From: Moryella indoligenes
GTDB lineage: Bacteria; Bacillota; Clostridia; Lachnospirales; Lachnospiraceae
NCBI RefSeq assembly: GCF_030812885.1
Contig: NZ_JAUSTO010000008.1
Location: 84,105 to 148,104 of the forward strand
Reading direction: 5' to 3'
DNA: 64,000 nt
The notes under the pieces were generated by a model. It searched no databases. It had not been told where the DNA came from and saw only the letters and a list, made by a program, of their open reading frames with translations. Position 1 is the stretch's first letter. Each line of letters opens with the position of its first letter. The translations under genes and the position numbers were made by a program. Positions 46,605 to 55,067 of this stretch are shown piece by piece.

Positions 46605-48166
46605 CCCACCTCGATTTCCGCAATAATCTTTGCGATTTCATCTCGAAGAACCTGTTCACGGGCAACGATTTTCTCAATCTCGGCATTAAGCTTTACAATG
46701 TCGATTTTCTCTCTGGTGTCCTCGGCTTCCACATAGGTGGAAACGGAGAGATTATAATCATTGTCCGCAATTTCCTCATAGCTTGCCAGATGAGAGAAGT
46801 GTGCTTCCTCGGCTCGATTGGCGAAGGTGTCTACGATTCTTTCGATGTTCTCTTGTGTCAGCTTGTTGTTGTTCGTTACCTTGATACACTCAGCGGAAGC
46901 ATCAATAAAGAGTGTTTTGTTGTCGGCTTTGCCCTTTTTCAGCACCATAATGCAGGTCGCAATAGAAGTTCCAAAGAACAGATTGCTCGGCAGCTGGATA
47001 ATACAATCAATAAAGTTGTTGTCGATCAGGTATTTTCTGATTTTCTGCTCTGCACCGCCACGGTACATAATGCCGGGGAAGCAGACGATTGCTGCTGTGC
47101 CGCCTGTAGCCAGCCACGAAAGGGAGTGCATGATAAAGGCAAGGTCGGCTTTAGACTTCGGTGCGAGAACGCCAGCCGGAGAAAAACGAGGATCGTTAAT
47201 CAGCAGAGGGTTGTCATCACCAGCCCACTTGATGGAATAGGGCGGATTGGAAACGATCAGCTCAAACGGTTCATCGTCCCAATGCTGCGGTGCGGTCAGT
47301 GTGTCCTCGCAGGCAATATCAAACTTATCAAAGCCAACGTCATGCAGGAACATATTGATACGGCAAAGGTTGTAAGTAGTGATATTGATTTCCTGTCCAT
47401 AAAAGCCGTTTCTGACGGCATCTCTGCCCAAAACCTTTTCGGCTTTCAGAAGCAGAGAGCCAGAGCCGCAGGCAGGGTCGTAGACTTTATTGATTTCAGT
47501 CTTGCCCACCGTGCCAAGTCTGGTGAGCAATTCGGAGACATCCGCAGGGGTGAAGAACTCGCCACCGGATTTTCCTGCACCAGATGCGTACATGGTCATC
47601 AGATATTCATAGGCATCGCCAAAGGCATCAATATCATGATCCTTCACATCACCAAGGTTCATATCAGCCACACCATGCAGAAGTTTTGCAAGGCGTTCAT
47701 TTCTCTTTGCAACGGTAGAACCGAGCTTATTGCTGTTTACATCAAAATCATCGAACAGTCCGGCGAAGCTGCTTTCAGAAGATGAGCCTTTTGCAGAACT
47801 TTCAATATGGTTGAATACACGCTCCAAGGTTTCGTTCAGGTTTTCATCGTTGTCGGCGCTGAGATTGACATTGCAAAACAGCTCGGACGGAAGAATAAAG
47901 AAGCCCTTTTCTTCTACCAAGCCGTCACGAGCTTCTTCTGCATCGGTATCGGGCATTTTGGCATAATCAAAATCGGTATTTCCGGCTTCCTGTTCACCGG
48001 AATTGATATAATTGGTCAGGTTCTCGGAGATATAACGGTAAAACATCGTACCGAGGACATAGTTCTTAAAATCCCAGCCGTCAACTGCACCACGAAGTTC
48101 ATCAGCGATTGCCCATATCGCACGATGCAGTTCGTCACGCTCTTGTTCTTTCTTTGTATCAACCAT
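46601..48166 (-). CDS. hsdM: Type I DNA methyltransferase, M subunit (HsdM)
   Basis: The start at MVDTKKEQERDELHRAIW gives 521 residues; the 27-residue longer ORF start lies inside the upstream regulator gene. The N-terminal helical domain (HsdM_N, residues about 8-150) is followed by the N6-adenine methylase core: SAM motif DPACGSGSLLL at about 230-240 and catalytic NPPYS at about 307-311. The C-terminal helix (EKIDIVKLNAEIEKIVAREQ) contacts HsdS. Its first codons overlap the end of the regulator gene by 8 bp. Confidence 0.95.
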   Translation of the reverse strand: MVDTKKEQERDELHRAIWAIADELRGAVDGWDFKNYVLGTMFYRYISENLTNYINSGEQEAGNTDFDYAKMPDTDAEEARDGLVEEKGFFILPSELFCNVNLSADNDENLNETLERVFNHIESSAKGSSSESSFAGLFDDFDVNSNKLGSTVAKRNERLAKLLHGVADMNLGDVKDHDIDAFGDAYEYLMTMYASGAGKSGGEFFTPADVSELLTRLGTVGKTEINKVYDPACGSGSLLLKAEKVLGRDAVRNGFYGQEINITTYNLCRINMFLHDVGFDKFDIACEDTLTAPQHWDDEPFELIVSNPPYSIKWAGDDNPLLINDPRFSPAGVLAPKSKADLAFIMHSLSWLATGGTAAIVCFPGIMYRGGAEQKIRKYLIDNNFIDCIIQLPSNLFFGTSIATCIMVLKKGKADNKTLFIDASAECIKVTNNNKLTQENIERIVDTFANRAEEAHFSHLASYEEIADNDYNLSVSTYVEAEDTREKIDIVKLNAEIEKIVAREQVLRDEIAKIIAEIEVG

Positions 48167-48386
48167 GCTTTTCCTTCTCCTTTTCGTTCGGTATAAATTC
48201 CAGAATATCGTCAACGCCACAATCGAGGGCATTGCAAATCCGTTCAATGCTCTCTAAGGCTATATAGTTATCACGCTTTAATCGGGTAATGATGTTAGCA
48301 CTAAAGCCGCCTTTTTCCATCAGCTCAGCATTGGTCATTCCCTTATCAATCATAAGATGGAACAGTTTCTTGTAGCTTACCGCCAT
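48159..48386 (-). CDS. XRE-family (Cro/CI-type) small transcriptional regulator
   Basis: The 75-residue protein is one helix-turn-helix: LMIDKGMTNAELMEKGGFSANIITRLKRDNYIALESIERICNAL within its middle, of which GMTNAELMEKGGFSANII is the HTH. It resembles controller proteins of restriction systems. An AAAGGAGGG site precedes the ATG, and the stop overlaps hsdM. It is the first gene of the operon and likely represses its own promoter through the direct repeats upstream. Confidence 0.9.
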   Translation of the reverse strand: MAVSYKKLFHLMIDKGMTNAELMEKGGFSANIITRLKRDNYIALESIERICNALDCGVDDILEFIPNEKEKEKHG

Positions 48387-48415
48387 AGCTTCGCCCTCCT
48401 TTTGCTATATTTCTT

Positions 48416-48466
48416 ATCATGTCACGAATAAGTGAAAAAATCAAATCATCAGCGATAAAATCAAAT
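48416..48466 (-). promoter_or_regulatory. hsd operon promoter with paired operator repeats
   Basis: On the minus strand TTGATT (48439-48444) and CATGAT (48416-48421) are 17 bp apart. Two exact 10-bp repeats, AAAATCAAAT on the plus strand at 48437-48446 and 48457-48466, start 20 bp apart; one covers the -35 box. This looks like an operator for the adjacent XRE regulator. Nothing else is seen between 48501 and 48640. Confidence 0.5.
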
Positions 48467-48649
48467 TGGATTTTCATCCTCGTATTATAGTGTTATACCC
48501 ATTCTTTCCCCTCGCTGGGGTATCGGGTATGCTGTTAATGATGCTGTGGACTGGTCTTTTGTCCTACCGCACGGGCTGCGCCACAGTTTCTCGCGCAGCG
48601 CAGACGGAATGTGCTTCACGATTCATCTCAGATGATCGCAATATAAAAA

Positions 48650-48708
48650 GCTGCCGCATCCCGCGCACAGGTGCTTTTCAAACCGTGTGCACGCCGGGAT
48701 GCGGCAGC
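48650..48708 (-). terminator. Terminator of the second TAXI/TRAP operon
   Basis: A perfect 14-bp stem (48650-48663 with 48695-48708) around a 31-nt loop is followed on the minus strand by CTTTTTATAT, 39 bp after the permease stop. Confidence 0.85.
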
Positions 48709-48746
48709 TCTATTCCTGTCACAATAAAATTCTTACGCTGCTCTTA

Positions 48747-50678
48747 TCACCTGGACCTCGAATCCATAAAGTGATTGACCAGCAAAACCATTGCGATCAA
48801 TGCAATGCCTACTCCGTCCGTCATAGTCCCCGGGATCACGAGGCACAGGCCTCCGATCAGCGAAACCAGACGCAGAACAGGATTCACCGGCCCGTTCAGA
48901 TAGCCGATAAAGCCCGCACCGATTCCCACCAGACCTATCACCGCCGTGAGCACCATGGGCAGCGCCTCTGCAAAGCTTCCGCCTATCATGATCATCTTCG
49001 GATTCAGCGCAAACATATACGGGATCAGGAAGGCGGCAATGGCGAGCTTCGTCGCATTCACTCCTGTCTTGAAGGCATTCCCCTTTGCAATCGCAGAGCC
49101 CGCATAGGCCGCAAGCGCCACCGGCGGGGTGATATCGGCCACAATGCCAAAATAGAAGCAGAACATATGGGAGGCCAGCATGGGAATTCCTGCCTTGATC
49201 AGGATCGGCGCCGCAATGGTTGAGGTGATCAGATAGTTCGAGGTCGTGGAAACGCCCATACCAAGTATCAGCGAGGTAAACATGGCGCAGACCAGTGCGA
49301 GAAATACATTGTTTCCGACCAGATCGAAGATGCCGGAGCCGATTCTCTGCCCCAGTCCGGTGAGCGTCACCATGCCAATAATAATACCAGCAGTGGAGCA
49401 GGCGGTCGCTACCGAAACCACGTTTCTTGCAGCCTGCGGAAGTGCTGTGAATATCTGCAAAAACGGAACCCGCGTGCCCTTTCTGAGGTAGGGAACAATA
49501 ATGCAGATCAGGCAGCCAAAGAGTGCCGCTCTTGTGATGGTCAGACCTGAGAGCATGAAGTAGATGATTCCGGCCAGAGGCAGAATGAGGTGCCCCTTGT
49601 CGCGAATCAGCGGCCAGAGGCGCGGCAGCTCGCTCCGCGGCGAGCCCTTCAGACCGAGGCGCTTTGCCTCCAGATGTACGCTGATCCAAATGCCGATAAA
49701 GTACAGAGCTGCCGGGATAATGGCAATCAGCATGAGCTCGCGGTACGGCACGCCGCATGCCTCAGAGATGAGGAAGGCTGCCGAGCCCATAACGGGCGGC
49801 ATGATCTGACCTCCGGTTGAGGCCGCCGCCTCTACCGCACCGGCAAATTCGGGCGAGTAGCCGAGCGACTTCATCAGCGGAATGGTAAAGGAGCCCGTAG
49901 AAACCGTATTCGACACGGAGGAACCTGAGACCGTTCCCTGCAGAGCAGAGGACAGAACCGCCACCTTTGCGGGGCCGCCCGCCGCCCAGCCCGCCAGAGA
50001 GTTTGCGAGGTCTATGAAGAACTGACCAATCCCTGTTTTCTCCAGAAAAGCACCAAAGAGGATAAATAAAAAGATATAGGTCGAGCACACACCGAGCGGA
50101 TTGCCTATGACGCCCTCCGTCGTGATGAAGAGATGGGTGATGATGCGCTTTAAACTGAAGCCGCGGTGCAGGAGAAAGCTTCCCATATACTTCCCCACTA
50201 TCCCGTAGATGAGGAAGCAGGATGCGATGATCACGATGGGCGGCCCCACCACACGCCAGCAGGCACAGAGCACCAAAAAGATACCCAGCCCCGCCATCAC
50301 GGTGTCCATCATTGTATATGCACCTGCGCGGAATTGCAGTGCCTTGTAATTCAACACAAAGTAGGCGATGACACAGGCAAAGAGCCCGGCCAGCAGACAA
50401 TCATACCACGGCAGCTTATTCCGATCCGCATTCTTCGTTGCAGGATAGATAAGAAAAGCGAGACAAATCGCAAAGCCCAGATGCGTGTACCGCAGTATCT
50501 GCAGCGGCACCTTGTTGGAAATGGACGCATACAGCTGAAAAAGCGCGAACACAGTCAGAAATATCTGAAGAATCTTCTCCCCCTGCGGCGAAAAAATCTT
50601 ATATTTTGATTCCCGGTCGATCGCCGAGAGATCCACTTCGACACTCTCCGGCTTCTTCCTTCCTTTAAAAAGCTCCAT
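48747..50678 (-). CDS. TRAP transporter permease, fused 4TM/12TM (second copy)
   Basis: The 643-residue permease is a diverged paralogue of the one at 20335-22329. It shares GTVSGSSVSNTVSTGSFTIPLM, EAAASTGGQIMPPVMGSAAF and GIVADITPPVALAAYAGSAIA. About 16-18 hydrophobic segments are present after a 40-residue cytoplasmic N terminus. It works with the TAXI receptor encoded just upstream. Substrate is unknown; neighbouring genes do not point to one. Confidence 0.93.
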   Translation of the reverse strand: MELFKGRKKPESVEVDLSAIDRESKYKIFSPQGEKILQIFLTVFALFQLYASISNKVPLQILRYTHLGFAICLAFLIYPATKNADRNKLPWYDCLLAGLFACVIAYFVLNYKALQFRAGAYTMMDTVMAGLGIFLVLCACWRVVGPPIVIIASCFLIYGIVGKYMGSFLLHRGFSLKRIITHLFITTEGVIGNPLGVCSTYIFLFILFGAFLEKTGIGQFFIDLANSLAGWAAGGPAKVAVLSSALQGTVSGSSVSNTVSTGSFTIPLMKSLGYSPEFAGAVEAAASTGGQIMPPVMGSAAFLISEACGVPYRELMLIAIIPAALYFIGIWISVHLEAKRLGLKGSPRSELPRLWPLIRDKGHLILPLAGIIYFMLSGLTITRAALFGCLICIIVPYLRKGTRVPFLQIFTALPQAARNVVSVATACSTAGIIIGMVTLTGLGQRIGSGIFDLVGNNVFLALVCAMFTSLILGMGVSTTSNYLITSTIAAPILIKAGIPMLASHMFCFYFGIVADITPPVALAAYAGSAIAKGNAFKTGVNATKLAIAAFLIPYMFALNPKMIMIGGSFAEALPMVLTAVIGLVGIGAGFIGYLNGPVNPVLRLVSLIGGLCLVIPGTMTDGVGIALIAMVLLVNHFMDSRSR

Positions 50679-50712
50679 ACTGCTTCTCCTTTTGAACTGA
50701 GACCTGAATGAG

Positions 50713-50738
50713 TAAAAAGGGAGAGCCTTCGCTCTCCC
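50713..50738 (-). terminator. Attenuator hairpin between second TAXI receptor and permease
   Basis: A perfect 8-bp stem GGGAGAGC/GCTCTCCC (50719-50726 with 50731-50738) and a CTTC-complement tetraloop are followed on the minus strand by TTTTTAC. It has the form of a full intrinsic terminator inside the operon. Confidence 0.75.
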
Positions 50739-50758
50739 TGACTCAGAAGTCCGAAAGC

Positions 50759-51808
50759 TTACTTCAGATGCTCCGGAATCTCAATACCCTGCTCTGCATA
50801 GTACTTCGCAGCGCCCGGATGCAGATCGCTGGGAATACCGCTCATCGCATCCTCAAGACTCATATAATTTGCCTTCGCGTTGATCTCCTGAATCTCAGCG
50901 AGATGCTCATAGACCGCCTTTGTCAGCGTATAGACCTCCTCCTCGGAGAAGCTGTCCGCACAGACCAGCATGCACTTCACTGCCACAGAGGTGACCTCAT
51001 GTCCCAGATTGTACTCATCTGTCTTTGTCGTGAAGGAGGAGTAGTAGGGGTATTCCTTCAGGAGCGTCTCCATATGCTCATCATCAATACTTACGAGGTC
51101 AATTTTTCCGTTCAGCGAGAGCTCCGTCACATTGGAGTTCGGGTAGCCGGAGCACATGAACATCGCATCGAAGGTACCATCCTGAATGCCGTTCTTTGCA
51201 GTGGACTGATCCGCAAAGGTCTCGTTGATATCGTCATAGCTCATACCGTAAGCGCCCAGTATCTGCCGCGCCGCCACCTCATAACCGGAGCCGACCGCGC
51301 CGACGCAGATATTCTTTCCCGCCATGTCCGATACAGTCTTGATTCCGCTGTCCTTTCTCGTGACGATCTGCACCATCTCCGGATAGCAGGCTGTGATCGC
51401 CTTGAAATTGGTGATCGGACTCCCGTCAAAGAGCTCTATTCCCTGATGTGCATAGCTATATACATCCGACTGAATCATCGCAAACTCATTGTCGCCTGAG
51501 CCCAGAAGACGTGCATTCTCTGTGGAACCTCCCGTTGCATTGACCGTGATATTCGCGCCGGTCACGCGATTGATCACCGTACACATGGCATTACCAAACT
51601 GATAATAATTGCCCGTCGCAGAGCCGGTACCCATCAGGAAGCTCCCTGAAAATCCGCTCTCACCCGGAGCCGCTACCTCAGAGCCCGCTGCGCCTGCCTC
51701 AGTCGCCGCCGTCTCTGCTGCAGTTGTGCTCTGTGTTCCGGAGCCGCCGCACGCCGCCAGTGCCATAGCCATGATAGAAGCTGCTGCCAGTGCCAGTGTC
51801 TTTTTCAT
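50759..51808 (-). CDS. TAXI family TRAP solute receptor (second copy, lipoprotein)
   Basis: The 349-residue receptor starts MKKTLALAAASIMAMALAACGG, a lipoprotein signal with lipobox LAAC. After an Ala/Thr/Glu-rich linker come the TAXI motifs LMGTGSATGNYYQFGNAMC, NATGGSTENARLLGSGDNEFAM, DMAGKNICVGAVGSGYEVAA and a final LHPGAAKYYAEQGIEIP. It binds solute outside the cell for the permease 80 bp downstream. A GGAGGA site precedes the ATG. Confidence 0.93.
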   Translation of the reverse strand: MKKTLALAAASIMAMALAACGGSGTQSTTAAETAATEAGAAGSEVAAPGESGFSGSFLMGTGSATGNYYQFGNAMCTVINRVTGANITVNATGGSTENARLLGSGDNEFAMIQSDVYSYAHQGIELFDGSPITNFKAITACYPEMVQIVTRKDSGIKTVSDMAGKNICVGAVGSGYEVAARQILGAYGMSYDDINETFADQSTAKNGIQDGTFDAMFMCSGYPNSNVTELSLNGKIDLVSIDDEHMETLLKEYPYYSSFTTKTDEYNLGHEVTSVAVKCMLVCADSFSEEEVYTLTKAVYEHLAEIQEINAKANYMSLEDAMSGIPSDLHPGAAKYYAEQGIEIPEHLK

Positions 51809-51837
51809 AATGTCCTCCGCCCTTCATGTCAATCTGT

Positions 51838-51859
51838 GTGTATACACTTTTTTATTATA
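51838..51859 (-). promoter_or_regulatory. Promoter with palindromic candidate GntR operator before the second TAXI/TRAP operon
   Basis: Perfect TATAAT is at 51854-51859 (minus strand) with a poor -35. Directly downstream, at the predicted transcription start, lies the perfect 10-bp palindrome GTGTATACAC (51838-51847). Its GT...AC form suits a GntR-family dimer, and a FadR-type GntR gene is the next one upstream. Confidence 0.5.
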
Positions 51860-51966
51860 GCTGAAGGATACAGCAAAAAGCATCTCTCAGAATGACGGAA
51901 TCCCGGCTTAAATTATGTATAAATTGCCCAATTTTTTGCGTGATTTTTATAACAGTCCGCACAGAC

Positions 51967-52635
51967 TCACAGCCCACCATAGCGCTTCTGGTTAAAGAGC
52001 AGATGATACTGCATTTCTGCCTGTGCCTCCACTGCACGATGCGTCCGGATAGCCTCAAATATCCTGCGGTGAGAGCGCAGGGTCTCCTCATACTCCGCTT
52101 GCTCCACGCTCTCCGCAAAGGAACGCACGCCGTCCGCAATCACGGGTATGAGCCGCGCCATCACCTGATTGTGCGTGCACTCCGCTACTGCCGTATGAAA
52201 AGCGGAATCCAGCTCTGCATACCACTCCCGGCGCCTCATACGTGTCTCCAGCTGAAGAAGCACTTCCTCCAGACGCTGTATGTCTTCCTCCTCTGCATTC
52301 TGTGCGGCCAGCGCCGCAATCTGCGGTTCCAGAATAACCCGCGCAGCAAGCAGATCCCGTGTTAGCTTCCGCTGATCTCCTACCATGCCAAAGCCCAGCG
52401 GATCGTCGGCAACCCCCTGCTTTTCCGAGACAAAAGTTCCCGCTCCCTGCCGTATCACGACCATATTGCGTGAGACCAGAAAGCGCAGTGCCTCCCGCAG
52501 CGTATTCCTCCCCACTGTGAGCTGCTCCATCAGCTCCTGCTCCGTGGGCAGCCGGTCCCCCGGTCCATAGTTCCGGGCACGTATCATCGCAGTCAGCCGC
52601 TCCGCTGTGCGCTCCGCCAGTGTCTGCTTCTCCAT
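51967..52635 (-). CDS. GntR family (FadR subfamily) transcriptional regulator
   Basis: The 222-residue protein has an N-terminal winged helix (about 8-75; GDRLPTEQELMEQLTVGRNTLREALRFL region, with GAGTFV closing the wing) and a C-terminal all-helical FCD ligand domain (about 85-215). FCD regulators usually respond to organic acids. It is 158 bp upstream of the second TAXI/TRAP operon and is its probable regulator. It begins 10 bp after tex. Confidence 0.92.
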   Translation of the reverse strand: MEKQTLAERTAERLTAMIRARNYGPGDRLPTEQELMEQLTVGRNTLREALRFLVSRNMVVIRQGAGTFVSEKQGVADDPLGFGMVGDQRKLTRDLLAARVILEPQIAALAAQNAEEEDIQRLEEVLLQLETRMRRREWYAELDSAFHTAVAECTHNQVMARLIPVIADGVRSFAESVEQAEYEETLRSHRRIFEAIRTHRAVEAQAEMQYHLLFNQKRYGGL

Positions 52636-52645
52636 TCCCGCCTCC

Positions 52646-54811
52646 TCATTCCAGTATCATTGAGAGCCCGATGCGCTTTTTTGAAATATCCAACTCCACA
52701 ACCTTTACATCTACGATATCTCCCACGCTCACCACCTCAAGCGGATGCTTCACAAAGCGTTTTTTCGAGAGCCGGGAGATGTGAACCAGCCCATCCTGAT
52801 GCACGCCGATGTCCACAAAGGCGCCAAAATCTATCACATTCCGCACGGTTCCCCTGAGCACCATCCCCGGCCGCAGGTCCTCCATCGAGAGCACATCGCT
52901 CTTCAATATCGGCTTTGGCATCTCGTCTCTCGGATCCCGCCCCGCGCTCTTCAGCTCCTTCAGCACTGCCTCGACCGTGAGTCTTCCCACGCCGCAGGCC
53001 GCGGCGCACTCCAAAACCAGACTCTCCGGCACCGACGCTGTGAGTGGCCCTTGGGCCAGCTCCTCCTTTGAGATTCCGAGCCGCGAGAGCAGCAGCTCCG
53101 CAATTTGATAGCTCTCCGGATGTACGCCCGTGCCATCCAGAGCCTCTTCCCCTCCGCTGATTCTAAGAAAGCCCGCACACTGCTCATAGGCCTTAGGCCC
53201 CAGCTTTGCGACCTTCAGAAGCTGCGCTCTGCCTGTAAAGCGCCCATGCTCCTCTCTGTAGCGCACAATATTTTTCGCCGTCGTCCTCGTGATCCCGGAC
53301 ACATACTGAAGGAGCGGCGCAGAGGCTGTGTTCAGATCCACACCGACTGTATTGACACAGTCCTCCACAACTGCGCCGAGCGCCTCTCCCAGTTTTTTCT
53401 GATCCATATCATGCTGATACTGTCCCACACCGATAGACTGCGGGTCTATCTTCACCAGCTCTGCGAGCGGGTCCTGCACCCTTCGGGCGATAGAAGCCGC
53501 GCTCCGCTGCCCCACATCAAACTCCGGAAATTCCTCCGTGGCCAGTGCGCTCGCCGAATAGACCGAGGCTCCCGCCTCATTTGTAATCACATAGGGAATC
53601 TTCCGTCCGTCCGGCTCCCCCGCAAATTCCTTCAGAACTCCCGCAAGGAACTGCTCCGATTCCCGCGAGGCCGTACCATTTCCGACAGAGATCAGTGTGA
53701 CTCTGTACTTTCGAAACAACTCCTTCAGCTTTTCCGCCGCTTCCCTCTGCTTTCTCTCGTTCGTCGGCGCAGTTGGAAAGATCAGTGCCGTATCCAGCAC
53801 CTTTCCCGTGGCATCCACCACCGCAAGCTTACAGCCCGTGCGGAAGGCCGGGTCCCAGCCGAGCACCACCTCTCCCTCAATCGGCGGCTGCATGAGCAGC
53901 TGGTGCAGATTCTTCCGAAAGACCTGAATGGCGCCGTCCTCCGCCCGCTCCGTAATTCCATTTCGAAGCTCCCGCTCCACCGAGGGCGCAACGAGACGCG
54001 CATAGCAGTCCTCCACCGTGCGCGCCAGGATATCCCGAGTCGCAGAGTGACTTCCTCTGATCAGACGACTCTTCAGAAAGTTCAGAATCTCCTCCTCCGG
54101 GGCCTCAATTTTCACCCGCAGCAGCTTCTCCTTCTCCCCGCGGTTCATCGCAAGCACGCGGTAACCCGAAGCTCTCGCAAGCGGCTCCTGAAAATGATAA
54201 TACATCTCGTAGACGGAGCTCTCCTCCGGCTTTTTCCCCTCCGAGCAGAGTTCTCCCCGCTGCTCCGTCACCCTGCGCACATAGCTCCGCACCGCCTGCG
54301 CATCGGCGAAGCGCTCCGCCAGAATATCACAGGCCCCCGCAATCGCCTCCTCTGTGCTGTTCACACCCTTCTCCGCAGAGATATAGGCGTGCGCCTCCTC
54401 CTCAAGACTCCGCTCTGTCCGCTGCGCCCATATGATATCCGCAAGTCCCGTGAGCCCGCGCTCTGCCGCTGCCGTAGCTCTCGTGCTCCGCTTTGGGCGA
54501 TAGGGGCGGTAAATGTCGTCAAGCGCAACTGCGGTCTCTGCCGCGAGTATTGCCTCTCTCAGCTTCTCCGTGAGCTTTCCCTGCTCCTCGATGGAAAGCA
54601 GTACCTTCTCCCGCCTCTCCTCCAGATTTTTAAGTGCAGAGAGACGCTGCGCCAGCACACGCAGCTGCTCATCGTTCAGTGCGCCCGTCGCTTCCTTTCT
54701 GTATCGCGCGATAAAGGGAATCGTACAGCCCTCATCGATCAGACGCACTGCGGCATTTACCTGCGTGAGCCCGACACCGAGCTCCTCTGCTATTTTTTTA
54801 TTGATCTCCAA
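52646..54811 (-). CDS. tex: Tex family RNA-binding transcription accessory protein
   Basis: Tex is a conserved nucleic-acid-binding factor tied to transcription. A TTG start six bases after GGAGG gives 721 residues; an upstream GTG adds six codons without a ribosome site. N-terminal helical region (NAAVRLIDEGCTIPFIARYRKEATGALN split by no gap) leads to a YqgF/RNase H-like domain (VVLGWDPAFRTGCKLAVVD, SVGNGTASRESE), helix-hairpin-helix motifs near 490-560 (YVSGITRTTAKNIVRYREEHG) and an S1 domain at the end (GMVLRGTVRNVIDFGAFVDIG). Confidence 0.95.
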   Translation of the reverse strand: MEINKKIAEELGVGLTQVNAAVRLIDEGCTIPFIARYRKEATGALNDEQLRVLAQRLSALKNLEERREKVLLSIEEQGKLTEKLREAILAAETAVALDDIYRPYRPKRSTRATAAAERGLTGLADIIWAQRTERSLEEEAHAYISAEKGVNSTEEAIAGACDILAERFADAQAVRSYVRRVTEQRGELCSEGKKPEESSVYEMYYHFQEPLARASGYRVLAMNRGEKEKLLRVKIEAPEEEILNFLKSRLIRGSHSATRDILARTVEDCYARLVAPSVERELRNGITERAEDGAIQVFRKNLHQLLMQPPIEGEVVLGWDPAFRTGCKLAVVDATGKVLDTALIFPTAPTNERKQREAAEKLKELFRKYRVTLISVGNGTASRESEQFLAGVLKEFAGEPDGRKIPYVITNEAGASVYSASALATEEFPEFDVGQRSAASIARRVQDPLAELVKIDPQSIGVGQYQHDMDQKKLGEALGAVVEDCVNTVGVDLNTASAPLLQYVSGITRTTAKNIVRYREEHGRFTGRAQLLKVAKLGPKAYEQCAGFLRISGGEEALDGTGVHPESYQIAELLLSRLGISKEELAQGPLTASVPESLVLECAAACGVGRLTVEAVLKELKSAGRDPRDEMPKPILKSDVLSMEDLRPGMVLRGTVRNVIDFGAFVDIGVHQDGLVHISRLSKKRFVKHPLEVVSVGDIVDVKVVELDISKKRIGLSMILE

Positions 54812-54972
54812 ACAAAACCTCCTCTGCACATGCAGTTGTTTTTCTCTCTTCTGTGCTCTCAGCTCTCACCGGACGCACCTTGCCTCACAGCTATTCTAGC
54901 GGATGATGCAGAAATAGGGGAGTACTTTTCGCAGGCAGGCAGAAAAAAATAAAAGCACTCTCTCCGGCACTG

Positions 54973-55001
54973 TTGCTTTCTCTTCCGGAATCCTTTATGC
55001 T
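54973..55001 (+). promoter_or_regulatory. Sigma-A promoter of the PurF-like gene
   Basis: TTGCTT (54973-54978) and TATGCT (54996-55001) are 17 bp apart, about 60 bases upstream of the ATG at 55068. Confidence 0.6.
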
Positions 55002-55067
55002 TTAGGCGTCATCAAATCAGTCACCGTTCTACTATCACAGAGAGGCATCAGCTCGAAAGGCGAATTC

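Noticed and set aside
48159..48386. The small XRE gene as an antitoxin
   Set aside because: No toxin-like gene is next to it; it overlaps hsdM and has operator repeats before it, so a restriction controller is the better reading.
53105..54952. A 615-codon plus-strand ORF opposite tex
   Set aside because: It mirrors the tex coding frame, is rich in Arg, Leu and His, and shows no domain; tex has all expected domains.
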